Assembly (NCBI GenBank): GCA_036278635.1
Contig: DASUKQ010000138.1
Coordinates: 1-14,297 of the forward strand
DNA length: 14,297 nt
Source: 66-474 sp036278635
GTDB lineage: Bacteria > Pseudomonadota > Gammaproteobacteria > Xanthomonadales > Rhodanobacteraceae
Reading direction: 5' to 3'
Shown in pieces: positions 1-6,632 of the stretch (position 1 is the first letter of the stretch; the number at the start of each line of letters is the position of its first letter). A program made the translations under genes and the position numbers. Under the pieces are notes generated by a model. The model was not told the DNA's origin and ran no database searches. It saw only the letters and a list, made by a program, of their open reading frames with translations.

Positions 1-182
1 TTTTTCGCCGGTGCCTTCTTCGCAGGTGTCTTCTTGGCAGGCGCACGCGTCGCCGGCTTCGCCAGCCTGGTTACGCTGGTCTTCTTGACCGCCGACTTCG
101 AAGCCGGCGAATGCGGGCGCACGTTGCCGTGACTGCCGCGATAGATCTTTCCCTTGCGTGTCTTCTTGTCGCCCTTGCCCAT
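1..182 (-). CDS. THX-type 30S ribosomal protein (bTHX/S31-like), 3' end cut by window
   Basis: The protein starts at ATG 182 with MGKGDKKTRKGKIYRGSHGN, the signature of the bacterial THX ribosomal peptide family (MGKGD-(K/R)-x-(S/T)-x-x-GK). In the family this short basic peptide sits in a cavity of the 30S head and stabilises rRNA. About 60 codons are visible and the frame runs off the window edge. After the THX core comes an Ala/Lys/Pro-rich tail with repeated PAKK units, unlike the roughly 26-residue Thermus protein but like the longer, basic-tailed forms in some proteobacteria. AGGA lies 6 nt upstream of the start. It lies 95 bp downstream of the CDF gene on the same strand. The family call is from the N-terminal motif; the role is family knowledge. 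Confidence 0.8.
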   Translation of the reverse strand, partial: MGKGDKKTRKGKIYRGSHGNVRPHSPASKSAVKKTSVTRLAKPATRAPAKKTPAKKAPAK

Positions 183-277
183 GTCGGTTCCTGATGTTCG
201 TGGATGACGCGCGCCGGTGGCGCGGCTGCGCGCATGGTAACAGCACATTGCCCGTGGCGGCTGTGGCGCGTGGCGAC

Positions 278-1228
278 TCAGTCCTGGCGGGGGAGATCGT
301 GCGAGTGCATCGGTTCCGCGCAACCTGCCTCGGTATCGAGGCACTCCATGGATTCGACCTGCACGGTGACGTGCGTGATTGCAAAACGCTCGCGCAACAT
401 GCGCTGGATGGACCGGGCCGCCTGCTGCGAATTGCCGCCTTCCCGCAGGCGCGCGTGCAACGTCGCCATGCGCGAACCCGAGGCAAGTTGCCACACGTGC
501 AAATGGTGGACTTCCGCGATGGACGGATCGGAAGCCGCCAACGCCACGCGGATCTCGTCCGGCGCCAGCCCCTCGGGAACGCCTTCCAGAAGAATGTGGG
601 CGGATCGACGCAACAACACGAATGCGCCGCGCAGGATCAGCAGCGAGACCAGCAGCGACAACGCCGGATCGGCCCACCTCCAGTCGAGATACCTCACCAG
701 CAGCGCGGCGGCCACCGTGGCGACCGAACCGAGCAGATCACCGAGTACATGCAGTCGGGCGCCTGCCGTATTCAGGTTTTCGCGATCGCCATCGTGCAGC
801 GTGCGCAACACCACCGCGTTCACAACCAGTCCGATCACCGCAACGACCAGCATGACCCCGGAATGGATGTGGATGCCGCGGAGATCCATCAGCCGCGTGA
901 CGGCCTCGTACGCAATCCACGCCACCAGCAGCACCTGCACCAGCGCATTGACGAATCCCGCCAGCACTTCCGTCCGCGCGTAGCCGAAACTGCGCCGCGC
1001 GTCGGCCGGCTTCATCGCGAACATCGCCGCAGCCCAGGCCAGCGCCAGCGCGCCGGCATCGACGAGCATGTGCGCGGCATCGGCCAGCAGCGCCAGCGAG
1101 CCCGACCACCATCCGCCCAATGCTTCTACCACGAGCATCGCGCAGGTCAGCGCCAGGGCGATCCCGAGCGTGACATGACCGCGTCCGGTGCCGGCGGGCG
1201 GGATCGAATGGGGATGAACGTGCGCCAT
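278..1228 (-). CDS. Cation diffusion facilitator (CDF) transporter, zinc type, ZitB/CzcD-like
   Basis: This is a 316-residue inner-membrane metal/proton antiporter with about six predicted helices and a C-terminal cytoplasmic domain. The two transport-site HxxxD motifs are present: H53-D57 in the second helix (AHMLVD) and H160-D164 in the fifth (HVLGD). An HxxxD/HxxxD pair is characteristic of Zn/Cd exporters. The C-terminal domain has the HHLHVWQL signature near residues 241-248 that is typical of ZitB/CzcD. The N-terminus is His-containing (MAHVHPH). I chose ATG 1228; a TTG at 1264 directly after the upstream stop is in frame but would add 12 non-conserved residues. It follows the MerC-domain gene by 36 nt and probably shares its transcript. 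Export of zinc from the cytoplasm is inferred from the family. Confidence 0.9.
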   Translation of the reverse strand: MAHVHPHSIPPAGTGRGHVTLGIALALTCAMLVVEALGGWWSGSLALLADAAHMLVDAGALALAWAAAMFAMKPADARRSFGYARTEVLAGFVNALVQVLLVAWIAYEAVTRLMDLRGIHIHSGVMLVVAVIGLVVNAVVLRTLHDGDRENLNTAGARLHVLGDLLGSVATVAAALLVRYLDWRWADPALSLLVSLLILRGAFVLLRRSAHILLEGVPEGLAPDEIRVALAASDPSIAEVHHLHVWQLASGSRMATLHARLREGGNSQQAARSIQRMLRERFAITHVTVQVESMECLDTEAGCAEPMHSHDLPRQD

Positions 1229-1264
1229 GCGCGCAGCGTACGCAGGCAGTACCGCGTTACACAA

Positions 1265-1837
1265 TCACCGGGATTCGTGGAGCATCGCCCATGCTGGCGC
1301 GTGGGCGTGGCCGGCGTGAAGGTGGCGATGCGACAGCACCAGGTTGGTGACGTGAGAAGCGGCGACCAGCACGCCGCCGGAAACCACGGCGACAGTGTGG
1401 ACCACCACGTGCACGTCGAGGTTGATCGCGACGCCGAACAGCAACAACGCGATGCCGGGAACCATCAGGTACAGCGCATGCGGTCTGCGATGACGACGGT
1501 AACCGGCGACGATGCTGGCACTGGCCAGCAGGGCCGCACAAGTCACGAAGATGCGTTCGAACGTGTGCCCCGCCAGGAACTCCAGTCCGATCAGCGGCAG
1601 CAGCGCCAGCACGAACGGCAGCAGCACGCAGTGCACCGCGCACAGCAGCGAAGCGGTCGCGCCCACGCGGTCGATCAGCGTCGCAAAACGCCGCGACTTC
1701 GGCGGCAATGCCACCGGCATTTGCACCGGTATCGGCGTGGTCAACGCATGGGTGACTGGCATGTCCATTTGCGCAAACGTGTCTGCTTGGTCGAGTGGGC
1801 CGGCGTGCGATCGGACCCCTGCGTGCTGGTGCAACAT
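1265..1837 (-). CDS. MerC-domain integral membrane protein
   Basis: The reading frame gives 190 residues. From about residue 51 it matches the MerC domain: DRVGATASLLCAVHC with C66 and C70 at the start of the first membrane helix, then roughly four hydrophobic segments and a His-rich tail (SHRHLHAGHAHA). MerC proteins were defined as mercury transporters, but no merR, merA, merP or merT lies nearby, so mercury resistance is not supported here. The neighbours (zur upstream, CDF downstream) point to zinc. The start is uncertain. ATG 1837 has AGGA 8 nt upstream, but the first 24 codons have low GC at third positions and overlap a Zur-like half site. ATG 1768 would give 167 residues, closer to the usual family length of about 140. 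Confidence 0.8.
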   Translation of the reverse strand: MLHQHAGVRSHAGPLDQADTFAQMDMPVTHALTTPIPVQMPVALPPKSRRFATLIDRVGATASLLCAVHCVLLPFVLALLPLIGLEFLAGHTFERIFVTCAALLASASIVAGYRRHRRPHALYLMVPGIALLLFGVAINLDVHVVVHTVAVVSGGVLVAASHVTNLVLSHRHLHAGHAHAPAWAMLHESR

Positions 1838-1955
1838 TATAACATTCCTGCATGATTGCGGGAGGCGACGCGAACCGCAAGTCTTTTTCGTTCAGCAAAC
1901 CCTGCCGAGGCCGAATTGCGGGGCCAACTGGCGTCCCGGCATCAAGCCCAACCCA

Positions 1956-1978
1956 TTAGTGTTATAATATAACGTATC
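1956..1978. promoter_or_regulatory. Zur operator (zinc-responsive)
   Basis: The core GTTATAATATAAC at 1961-1973 is a perfect 13-bp palindrome. The surrounding 23 bp agree at 18 positions with the gammaproteobacterial Zur consensus as I know it (GAAATG-TTATANTATAA-CATTTC). It is AT-rich in a GC-rich region, lies in the 203-bp gap between the zur stop and the MerC-domain start, and overlaps the -10 of the candidate promoter, as expected for a repressor site. Binding by the Zur encoded next door is inferred. Confidence 0.8.
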
Positions 1979-1992
1979 ACGCCCGAAAACAA
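1964..1992 (-). promoter_or_regulatory. Candidate sigma-70 promoter for the MerC-domain/CDF genes
   Basis: On the minus strand TTGTTT (1992-1987) and TATTAT (1969-1964) are separated by 17 bp. The -10 lies inside the Zur operator. The predicted start near 1957 would leave a leader of about 120 nt before ATG 1837. The -35 matches only the TTG half of the consensus well. Confidence 0.5.
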
Positions 1993-2040
1993 GGGTTCGC
2001 AGGCCGCGTGGGGCACTTATTGGGGCTACGGGGACGCTGC

Positions 2041-2517
2041 TCAGGCCGCGGCGCAATGCTTGCAGAGGCCGTGCACCTCGAGCGTTTGCGCCTTGGCACG
2101 GAAGCCGAAATCGCGGGCCTGGCGTTCGATCAGGTGCGCGATCGCACCGTCGTCGCACACTTCCGTCGCGCTTTCGCAGACATCGCAGATCAGGAACGGC
2201 ACCTGGTGCGCTTCGGCCGGATGCTGGCAGAACACGAACGCGTTGATCGACTCCAGCTTGTGGATGAAGCCGTTTTCGAGCAGGAAATCGAGCGCGCGAT
2301 ACACGGTCGGCGGCGCGGCGCCCGCATGGCTGTCGCGCAACATATCCAGCAGATCATAGGCCTTGACCGGCTTGCGCGCCTTGGCCACCAGAACCAGCAC
2401 TTCCCGCCGCAACGGCGTCAGCCGCAGGCCGCGCGCGCGGCATTCACGCTCGACTTCGCGCACGATCCCGGCCGCGTCGTGGTGATGGTGTGGGGCAATT
2501 TTCGGAATGGTGGCCAT
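2041..2517 (-). CDS. zur: Zinc uptake regulator Zur (Fur family)
   Basis: This 158-residue Fur-family repressor is close to the usual length (E. coli Zur 171). The winged-helix DNA-binding part covers residues 20-90 and includes RLTPLRREVL and PPTVYRALDFLLENGFIHKLES. The dimerisation part has two CxxC pairs, C111-C114 (ICDVC) and C152-C155 (CKHC), which form the structural zinc site in Zur, plus C97 and H99 (FCQHP), which fit the regulatory zinc site. The Zur-type placement of the CxxC pairs and the lack of the Fur HHHDH-type motif argue for Zur over Fur. There is a His run at residues 10-13. A Zur operator lies just downstream, in front of the next gene. A good Shine-Dalgarno is not visible before ATG 2517. 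Confidence 0.92.
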   Translation of the reverse strand: MATIPKIAPHHHHDAAGIVREVERECRARGLRLTPLRREVLVLVAKARKPVKAYDLLDMLRDSHAGAAPPTVYRALDFLLENGFIHKLESINAFVFCQHPAEAHQVPFLICDVCESATEVCDDGAIAHLIERQARDFGFRAKAQTLEVHGLCKHCAAA

Positions 2518-2557
2518 GGCTGCATTCTAGCGCCCGCGCGGCAGCGCGCCGCATGGC

Positions 2558-2926
2558 CTATTTCGGGTCGCAACGCGAAATTGCAACCGTCTTTGAGGCT
2601 TGAGATCCGTGCGTCCGATCATCACGGGAAACGCGTCCCGCCGCCGTTCGCGCGTCGAGCCGCCGGCGCGCAGGCCCGTACCGCCCCGGCGGCAATGCCC
2701 ACAGCGCCACCCATGCGATCGGTCCAACGATCAACCCCAGTCCGACGCCGAGCCCGATGCGCCCGCGCCACCACCCGAGCCCCGCGCCGACGACCGCGCA
2801 CGCCACGGTGAACCAGATCAACGGCCACCAGGGAACCAGGGCCAGCATGTTTTCCAGGATCCGCCAGAACGCGCCCGGTGCTTTCGGGTCGACGCCCTGC
2901 ATGATTTTCTGCAGCAGATCGTTCAT
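2558..2926 (-). CDS. Small membrane protein of unknown function
   Basis: The frame encodes 122 residues. After an amphipathic start (MNDLLQKIMQGVDPKAPGAF) there are two likely transmembrane segments, about residues 34-54 (WPLIWFTVACAVVGAGLGWW) and 58-78 (IGLGVGLGLIVGPIAWVALW), then a basic hydrophilic tail of about 40 residues. I do not recognise a named family. The hydrophobic pattern reads as protein rather than as a shadow of another gene, and no competing gene occupies this stretch. It ends 40 bp before zur on the same strand and may be co-transcribed. No clear Shine-Dalgarno precedes ATG 2926. Confidence 0.6.
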   Translation of the reverse strand: MNDLLQKIMQGVDPKAPGAFWRILENMLALVPWWPLIWFTVACAVVGAGLGWWRGRIGLGVGLGLIVGPIAWVALWALPPGRYGPARRRLDARTAAGRVSRDDRTHGSQASKTVAISRCDPK

Positions 2927-2963
2927 GGGTGGAACCAGTGACCACGATCACGCAATGCAACAC

Positions 2964-3182
2964 CATCCCCATCCCGGCCTTCCCCTTGAAGGGGAAGGAG
3001 TGTGCTCCGTTGCCGTCCCCTTCAAGGAAAGGGTATGCCTCATTGCCCTCCCTTCAAGGAAAGGGTATGCCCCATTGCCCTCCCTTCAAGGGGAAGGAGT
3101 GTGCCTCGTCGCCCTCCCCTTCAAGGGGAAGGAGTGTGCCTCGTCGCCCTCCCCTTCAAGGGGAGGGTTGGGTGGGGATGGG
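2964..3182. repeat. Tandem array of six REP-like palindromic units with inverted ends
   Basis: Six units of 32-35 bp begin at 2981, 3016, 3049, 3081, 3115 and 3150. Each starts with a palindrome of the form TCCCCTTCAAGGGG, degenerate in units 2-4, followed by a short linker (GAAGGAGTGTGCCTCGTCGCC or variants). Units 4 and 5 are almost identical, as are 2 and 3. The array is bounded by inverted ends: CCATCCCCATCCC at 2963-2975 mirrors GGGTGGGGATGGG at 3170-3182. This resembles dispersed intergenic palindromes of Xanthomonadales genomes. Hairpins could form on either strand. There are no unique spacers, so it is not CRISPR. Confidence 0.85.
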
Positions 3183-4595
3183 TTTGCTCTGCGCCTCCGC
3201 GCGCTCGATCGCAGCGTCGATGCGTCTGAGTGCGACATCGCGGCCAGCAAGATAAATGGTCTGTTCGATCGACGGCGACACGGCGGTACCGGTGATCGCG
3301 ACCCGCAGCGGTTGCGCGACCTTGCCCATGCCGATCCCACGCTCCGTGGCCAATTCGGCGACCAGTGGGTGGATCGCATCAGGCGACCACGCTTCCAGAT
3401 TCGCCAGCTTGGCGCGCATTGCCCGCAGCACCTCCGCCGCGCCCTCCGCGCGCAGGTGTTTGTTCACCGCCTTCTCGTCCCATTGCGCGATCGGCGCGTA
3501 CCAGATGCGCGCCTGCTCGGCCATGGCCTTCAGGGTCTGGACGCGGTCGCGCAACGCGAGCACCACGTCCACGGGGCACGGACCGCCCGCGGAAGGGTCG
3601 ATACCGAGCCGATCGAGTTGCCACGCCAGTTCGCTCGCGATGGTCAACGGATTGTCGTGCTTGAGGTAATGCTGGTTGAGCCAACCCAGCTTGGCGAAAT
3701 CAAAACGCGCGGCCGAATGATGGACGTTGGCAATGTCGAACAGATCGACCATTTCCCCGATCGAAAAAATCTCCTGGTCGCCATGCGACCATCCGAGCCG
3801 CACCAGGTAGTTCAGCAGCGCGTGCGGCAGGTAGCCGTCCTCGCGGTACTGCATCACCCCGACCGCGCCATGCCGCTTGGACAGCTTCTGCCCATCCGGT
3901 CCCAGGATCATCGGCAGGTGCGCGAAGGTGGGTGGCGCCGCGCCCAGTGCCCGGTACAGGTTGATCTGGCGCGGGGTATTGTTGACGTGGTCGTCGCCGC
4001 GGATCACTTCGGTGATGCCCATGTCCAGGTCATCCACCACCACCGCGAAGTTGTAGGTGGGGAAACCGTCCGAACGCACCAGCACGAGGTCGTCGAGTTC
4101 GGCGTTGGCCCATTCGATCCGGCCCTTGATCTTGTCCTCGAATACCACGCTGCCCGACTGTGGATTCCTGAAACGCAGCACGCGGTTCGGATCATCGCGG
4201 TAAGGGAGGTTCGCATCACGCGCGCGACCGTCGTAGCGCGGTTTCTCGCCGCGCTCCTTCATCGCCGCCCGCATCGCGTCCAGCTCGTCCTTCGACTCGT
4301 ACGCCCAGTAAGCCTTGCCTGCATCGTGCAACTGCTGCGCGACTTCCCGATATCGATCCATCCGCCGGGTCTGGTAGAACGGCCCCTCGTCCGGATCGAG
4401 ACCCAGCCAGTGCATCCCGTCCAGGATCGCCTGCACCGCCGCATCGGTGGAGCGCTCGCGGTCGGTATCCTCGATGCGCAGGATGAACTGGCCGCCACGA
4501 TGGCGCGCCTCCAGCCAGCAATACAGCGCGGTGCGGGCACCGCCGATGTGCAGGTATCCGGTGGGGCTTGGGGCGAAACGGGTGCGGAAAACCAT
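3156..4595 (-). CDS. gltX: Glutamyl-tRNA synthetase
   Basis: This class I aminoacyl-tRNA synthetase of 479 residues charges tRNA-Glu in the cytoplasm. The HIGH-type motif is APSPTGYLHIGGAR at residues 8-21 and the KMSKS-type motif is KLSKR at about 237-241. IEDTDRERS and WYAPIAQWDE-type segments also fit. The Cys-rich zinc-binding segment of E. coli GltX is absent (YWAYESKDEL region). ATG 4595 is chosen because the conserved MVFRTRFAPSPTG start is there; the open frame extends 26 codons further without conservation. The final residues (PIPTQPSP) and the TGA stop are encoded by the last unit of the palindromic array, slightly lengthening the protein relative to the usual 465-470. It is divergent from the ABC exporter gene. 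Confidence 0.97.
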   Translation of the reverse strand: MVFRTRFAPSPTGYLHIGGARTALYCWLEARHRGGQFILRIEDTDRERSTDAAVQAILDGMHWLGLDPDEGPFYQTRRMDRYREVAQQLHDAGKAYWAYESKDELDAMRAAMKERGEKPRYDGRARDANLPYRDDPNRVLRFRNPQSGSVVFEDKIKGRIEWANAELDDLVLVRSDGFPTYNFAVVVDDLDMGITEVIRGDDHVNNTPRQINLYRALGAAPPTFAHLPMILGPDGQKLSKRHGAVGVMQYREDGYLPHALLNYLVRLGWSHGDQEIFSIGEMVDLFDIANVHHSAARFDFAKLGWLNQHYLKHDNPLTIASELAWQLDRLGIDPSAGGPCPVDVVLALRDRVQTLKAMAEQARIWYAPIAQWDEKAVNKHLRAEGAAEVLRAMRAKLANLEAWSPDAIHPLVAELATERGIGMGKVAQPLRVAITGTAVSPSIEQTIYLAGRDVALRRIDAAIERAEAQSKPIPTQPSP

Positions 4596-4624
4596 CGTCA
4601 CGTGACCGGCAGGAACAGCCGCGA

Positions 4625-4653
4625 ATTGTAGCGGAGGCGTCGCGCGGACCGTC
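4625..4653 (-). promoter_or_regulatory. Possible gltX promoter
   Basis: TACAAT at 4630-4625 (minus) is a good -10 for a start near 4618, giving a leader of about 23 nt. The hexamer 17 bp upstream (GACGGT) is a poor -35, so this is tentative. The 98-bp gltX/ABC gap must hold promoters for both directions; none is clear for the plus strand. Confidence 0.3.
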
Positions 4654-4693
4654 CCCACTGGAACCGTCGGCACCCCGCCCCCATCATCGTGCG

Positions 4694-6475
4694 ATGAACG
4701 AATCCGTCCGCAAGCCGGCCCGCGAACGCCGCGCGCTCACCATGCTGTGGCCGTATGTGCGCCACTTCCCGGGCCGGATGCTGGTGGCTGCCACGTTGCT
4801 GGTGATCGCCAAGGTGGCCACCGTCGGCGTGCCGGTCGCGTTCAAGCACATCGTCGACCAGCTCGACCCGCGCATCGCGATGCTTGCCGTGCCGATCGCG
4901 ATGATCGCGTTGTACGGTTTGCTGCGCCTGATCGGATCGCTGTTCGGACAATTGCGCGATACCGTGTTCGAGCGCGTCAGCCAGCGCGCGATGCGGGCCT
5001 CCGGGCTCGACGCCTTCCGTCACCTGCACCAGCTTTCGTTGCGCTTCCACCTCGATCGCCACACCGGCGGGATCGGCCGCGACATCTCGCGCGGCACCCG
5101 CGGCGTGTACAACCTGCTGGGCTGGGTCGTGTTCAACATCGTGCCGACGTTATTCGAGATCGTGGTCGTGATCGTGTTGCTGTTGCGCCAGTTCGATTGG
5201 CGCTTCGCCCTCGTGACGCTCGTCACGATGCTGCTCTACATCGGCGCGACGATCTGGATCACCGAATGGCGCACCGCCGGCGTGCGCGCGATGAACGAAG
5301 CCGAGAGTCTCGCCAACGCGCGTGCCGTGGACAGCCTGCTCAACTACGAAACGGTCAAGTATTTCGGCAACGAGGGATTCGAGGCCGAACGCTACGACGC
5401 CGACCTGCGCCGTTACGAAGATGCCGCGGTCAAGACCGAGACCTCGCTGGCCGTGCTGAGCGGGGCGCAGGCGCTGGTGATCGCAGTGGGCCTGACGGTG
5501 TTGATGGCCATGGCGGCGATGGGCGTGGTCGCGGGCAAGCTGTCGGTCGGCGACATCGTGATGGTCAACGGGTGGCTGCTGCAACTCGCGATTCCGCTAA
5601 ACATGCTCGGGTTCACCTGGCGCCAGATCAAGCAGGGCGTGATCGACATGGAAAGAATGTTCGGCCTGCTGGACGAGCACGCCGAGGTGCGCGATGCACC
5701 CGGAGCCAAATCCTTGCAGGCGCGCGGCGGCGAAGTCCGCTTCGAGCACGTCTCGTTCAGTTACAACCCCGACCGTCCGATCCTCGACGACATCGATTTC
5801 CTGATTCCGCCCGGCCGGACCCTCGCCGTGGTGGGCGAAACCGGTGCCGGAAAATCCACCCTGTCACGCCTGCTGTTCCGCTTCTACGACGTCAGCGGCG
5901 GTCGCATCACGGTCGACGGCCAGGACATCCGCGACGTGACGCAGGAATCGCTGCGTGCGGCAATCGGCATCGTCCCGCAGGACACCGTGTTGTTCAACGA
6001 CACGATTTTTTACAATATCGCCTATGGCCGCACCAACGCCAGCCGCGAGGAAATCGAAGCCGCCGCGCGCGCCGCGCACATCCACGATTTCGTGCTCTCG
6101 CTGCCGCAGGGTTACCAGACCACGGTCGGCGAACGCGGCCTGAAACTGTCCGGCGGCGAGAAGCAGCGGGTCGCGATCGCGCGTGCGTTGCTCAAGCACC
6201 CGGCAATCCTGGTGTTCGACGAGGCCACCAGTGCGCTCGACACCCGCACCGAGAAGATCATCCAGGCCGAGCTCGCCGAAATCGCGCGTGGCCGCACCAC
6301 CCTGATCGTCGCGCACCGGCTCTCGACGATCATCGATGCCGACCAGATCCTGGTGCTGGATCGCGGCCGCGTCGTCGAACGCGGCACCCACGCCGAACTG
6401 CTCGCGATGGGTGGCCGCTATGCGGCGCTGTGGGCCCTGCAGGCGCGCCATCCACGCGAACCGCTGCCCGTCTGA
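4694..6475 (+). CDS. Atm1/HMT-type ABC exporter, fused permease-ATPase half-transporter
   Basis: The 593-residue protein has an N-terminal six-helix ABC exporter domain (about residues 20-330) and a C-terminal nucleotide-binding domain. The latter shows Walker A GETGAGKST (381-389), Q-loop VPQDTVLFNDTIFYNIAYG, signature LSGGEKQR (485-492), Walker B ILVFDE (505-510), D-loop SALD and H-loop H541. The LNYETVKYFGNE segment (216-227) is the hallmark of the Atm1 family of mitochondrial and bacterial exporters. That family moves glutathione-linked sulfur compounds or glutathione-metal conjugates out of the cytosol or matrix. It probably works as a homodimer. ATG 4694 is used because conservation begins there; no good Shine-Dalgarno is seen. 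Metal-conjugate export fits the metal genes on both sides but is inference. Confidence 0.93.
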   Translation: MNESVRKPARERRALTMLWPYVRHFPGRMLVAATLLVIAKVATVGVPVAFKHIVDQLDPRIAMLAVPIAMIALYGLLRLIGSLFGQLRDTVFERVSQRAMRASGLDAFRHLHQLSLRFHLDRHTGGIGRDISRGTRGVYNLLGWVVFNIVPTLFEIVVVIVLLLRQFDWRFALVTLVTMLLYIGATIWITEWRTAGVRAMNEAESLANARAVDSLLNYETVKYFGNEGFEAERYDADLRRYEDAAVKTETSLAVLSGAQALVIAVGLTVLMAMAAMGVVAGKLSVGDIVMVNGWLLQLAIPLNMLGFTWRQIKQGVIDMERMFGLLDEHAEVRDAPGAKSLQARGGEVRFEHVSFSYNPDRPILDDIDFLIPPGRTLAVVGETGAGKSTLSRLLFRFYDVSGGRITVDGQDIRDVTQESLRAAIGIVPQDTVLFNDTIFYNIAYGRTNASREEIEAAARAAHIHDFVLSLPQGYQTTVGERGLKLSGGEKQRVAIARALLKHPAILVFDEATSALDTRTEKIIQAELAEIARGRTTLIVAHRLSTIIDADQILVLDRGRVVERGTHAELLAMGGRYAALWALQARHPREPLPV

Positions 6476-6484
6476 CGCGGGCGC

Positions 6485-6499
6485 GTAACCATTGTTTAC
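6485..6499. promoter_or_regulatory. Palindrome upstream of the sigma-54 promoter, candidate activator site
   Basis: GTAACC-ATT-GTTTAC is an inverted repeat with one mismatch. It is centred about 80 bp before the predicted start, a usual position for a bacterial enhancer-binding protein. A further GTAAAC half site is at 6542-6547 next to the -24 element. The activator is unknown. Confidence 0.4.
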
Positions 6500-6547
6500 G
6501 ACTTTGTGCGTCGACAGATGCGCTTTGACCTGTGTCACTTCGTAAAC

Positions 6548-6563
6548 TGGCACCAAGATTGCA
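6548..6563 (+). promoter_or_regulatory. Sigma-54 (RpoN) -24/-12 promoter
   Basis: The site reads TGGCAC-N5-TTGCA with the invariant GG (6549-6550) and GC (6561-6562) exactly 10 bp apart, matching the RpoN consensus TGGCAC-N5-TTGCW at every defined base. A C precedes TGG, as in the extended consensus. The predicted start is near 6574, about 60 nt before the start codon of the unknown gene. Confidence 0.75.
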
Positions 6564-6617
6564 GTTACCGGATCGAAGGCGCGTTGCTTCCGCTTCCGGC
6601 CGATGGGGACTGGATCC

Positions 6618-6623
6618 AGGAGG
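6618..6623 (+). promoter_or_regulatory. Perfect Shine-Dalgarno that fixes the start at 6633
   Basis: AGGAGG is followed by a 9-nt spacer and ATG 6633. An in-frame ATG at 6603 lies upstream of it and has no ribosome site, so 6633 is preferred. Confidence 0.8.
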
Positions 6624-6632
6624 TACGCCGAC

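Noticed and set aside
1265..1837. Mercury resistance operon
   Set aside because: Only a MerC-domain gene is present; no merR, merT, merP or merA, and the MerR-family gene in the window belongs to the copper operon.
158..1855. 565-codon plus-strand open frame
   Set aside because: Antisense to the CDF and MerC-domain genes; the product is rich in Arg, Gln and His with no domain pattern, as expected from high-GC antisense.
1892..1942. 16-codon leader peptide upstream of the MerC-domain gene (minus strand)
   Set aside because: No ribosome site, no regulatory codon pattern and no attenuator hairpin visible; chance open frame likely.
2981..3182. CRISPR array
   Set aside because: Units are contiguous, self-similar palindromes of 32-35 bp without unique spacers, and there are no cas genes.
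2757..4631. 624-codon plus-strand open frame
   Set aside because: Antisense to gltX and running through the repeat array; no protein-like features.
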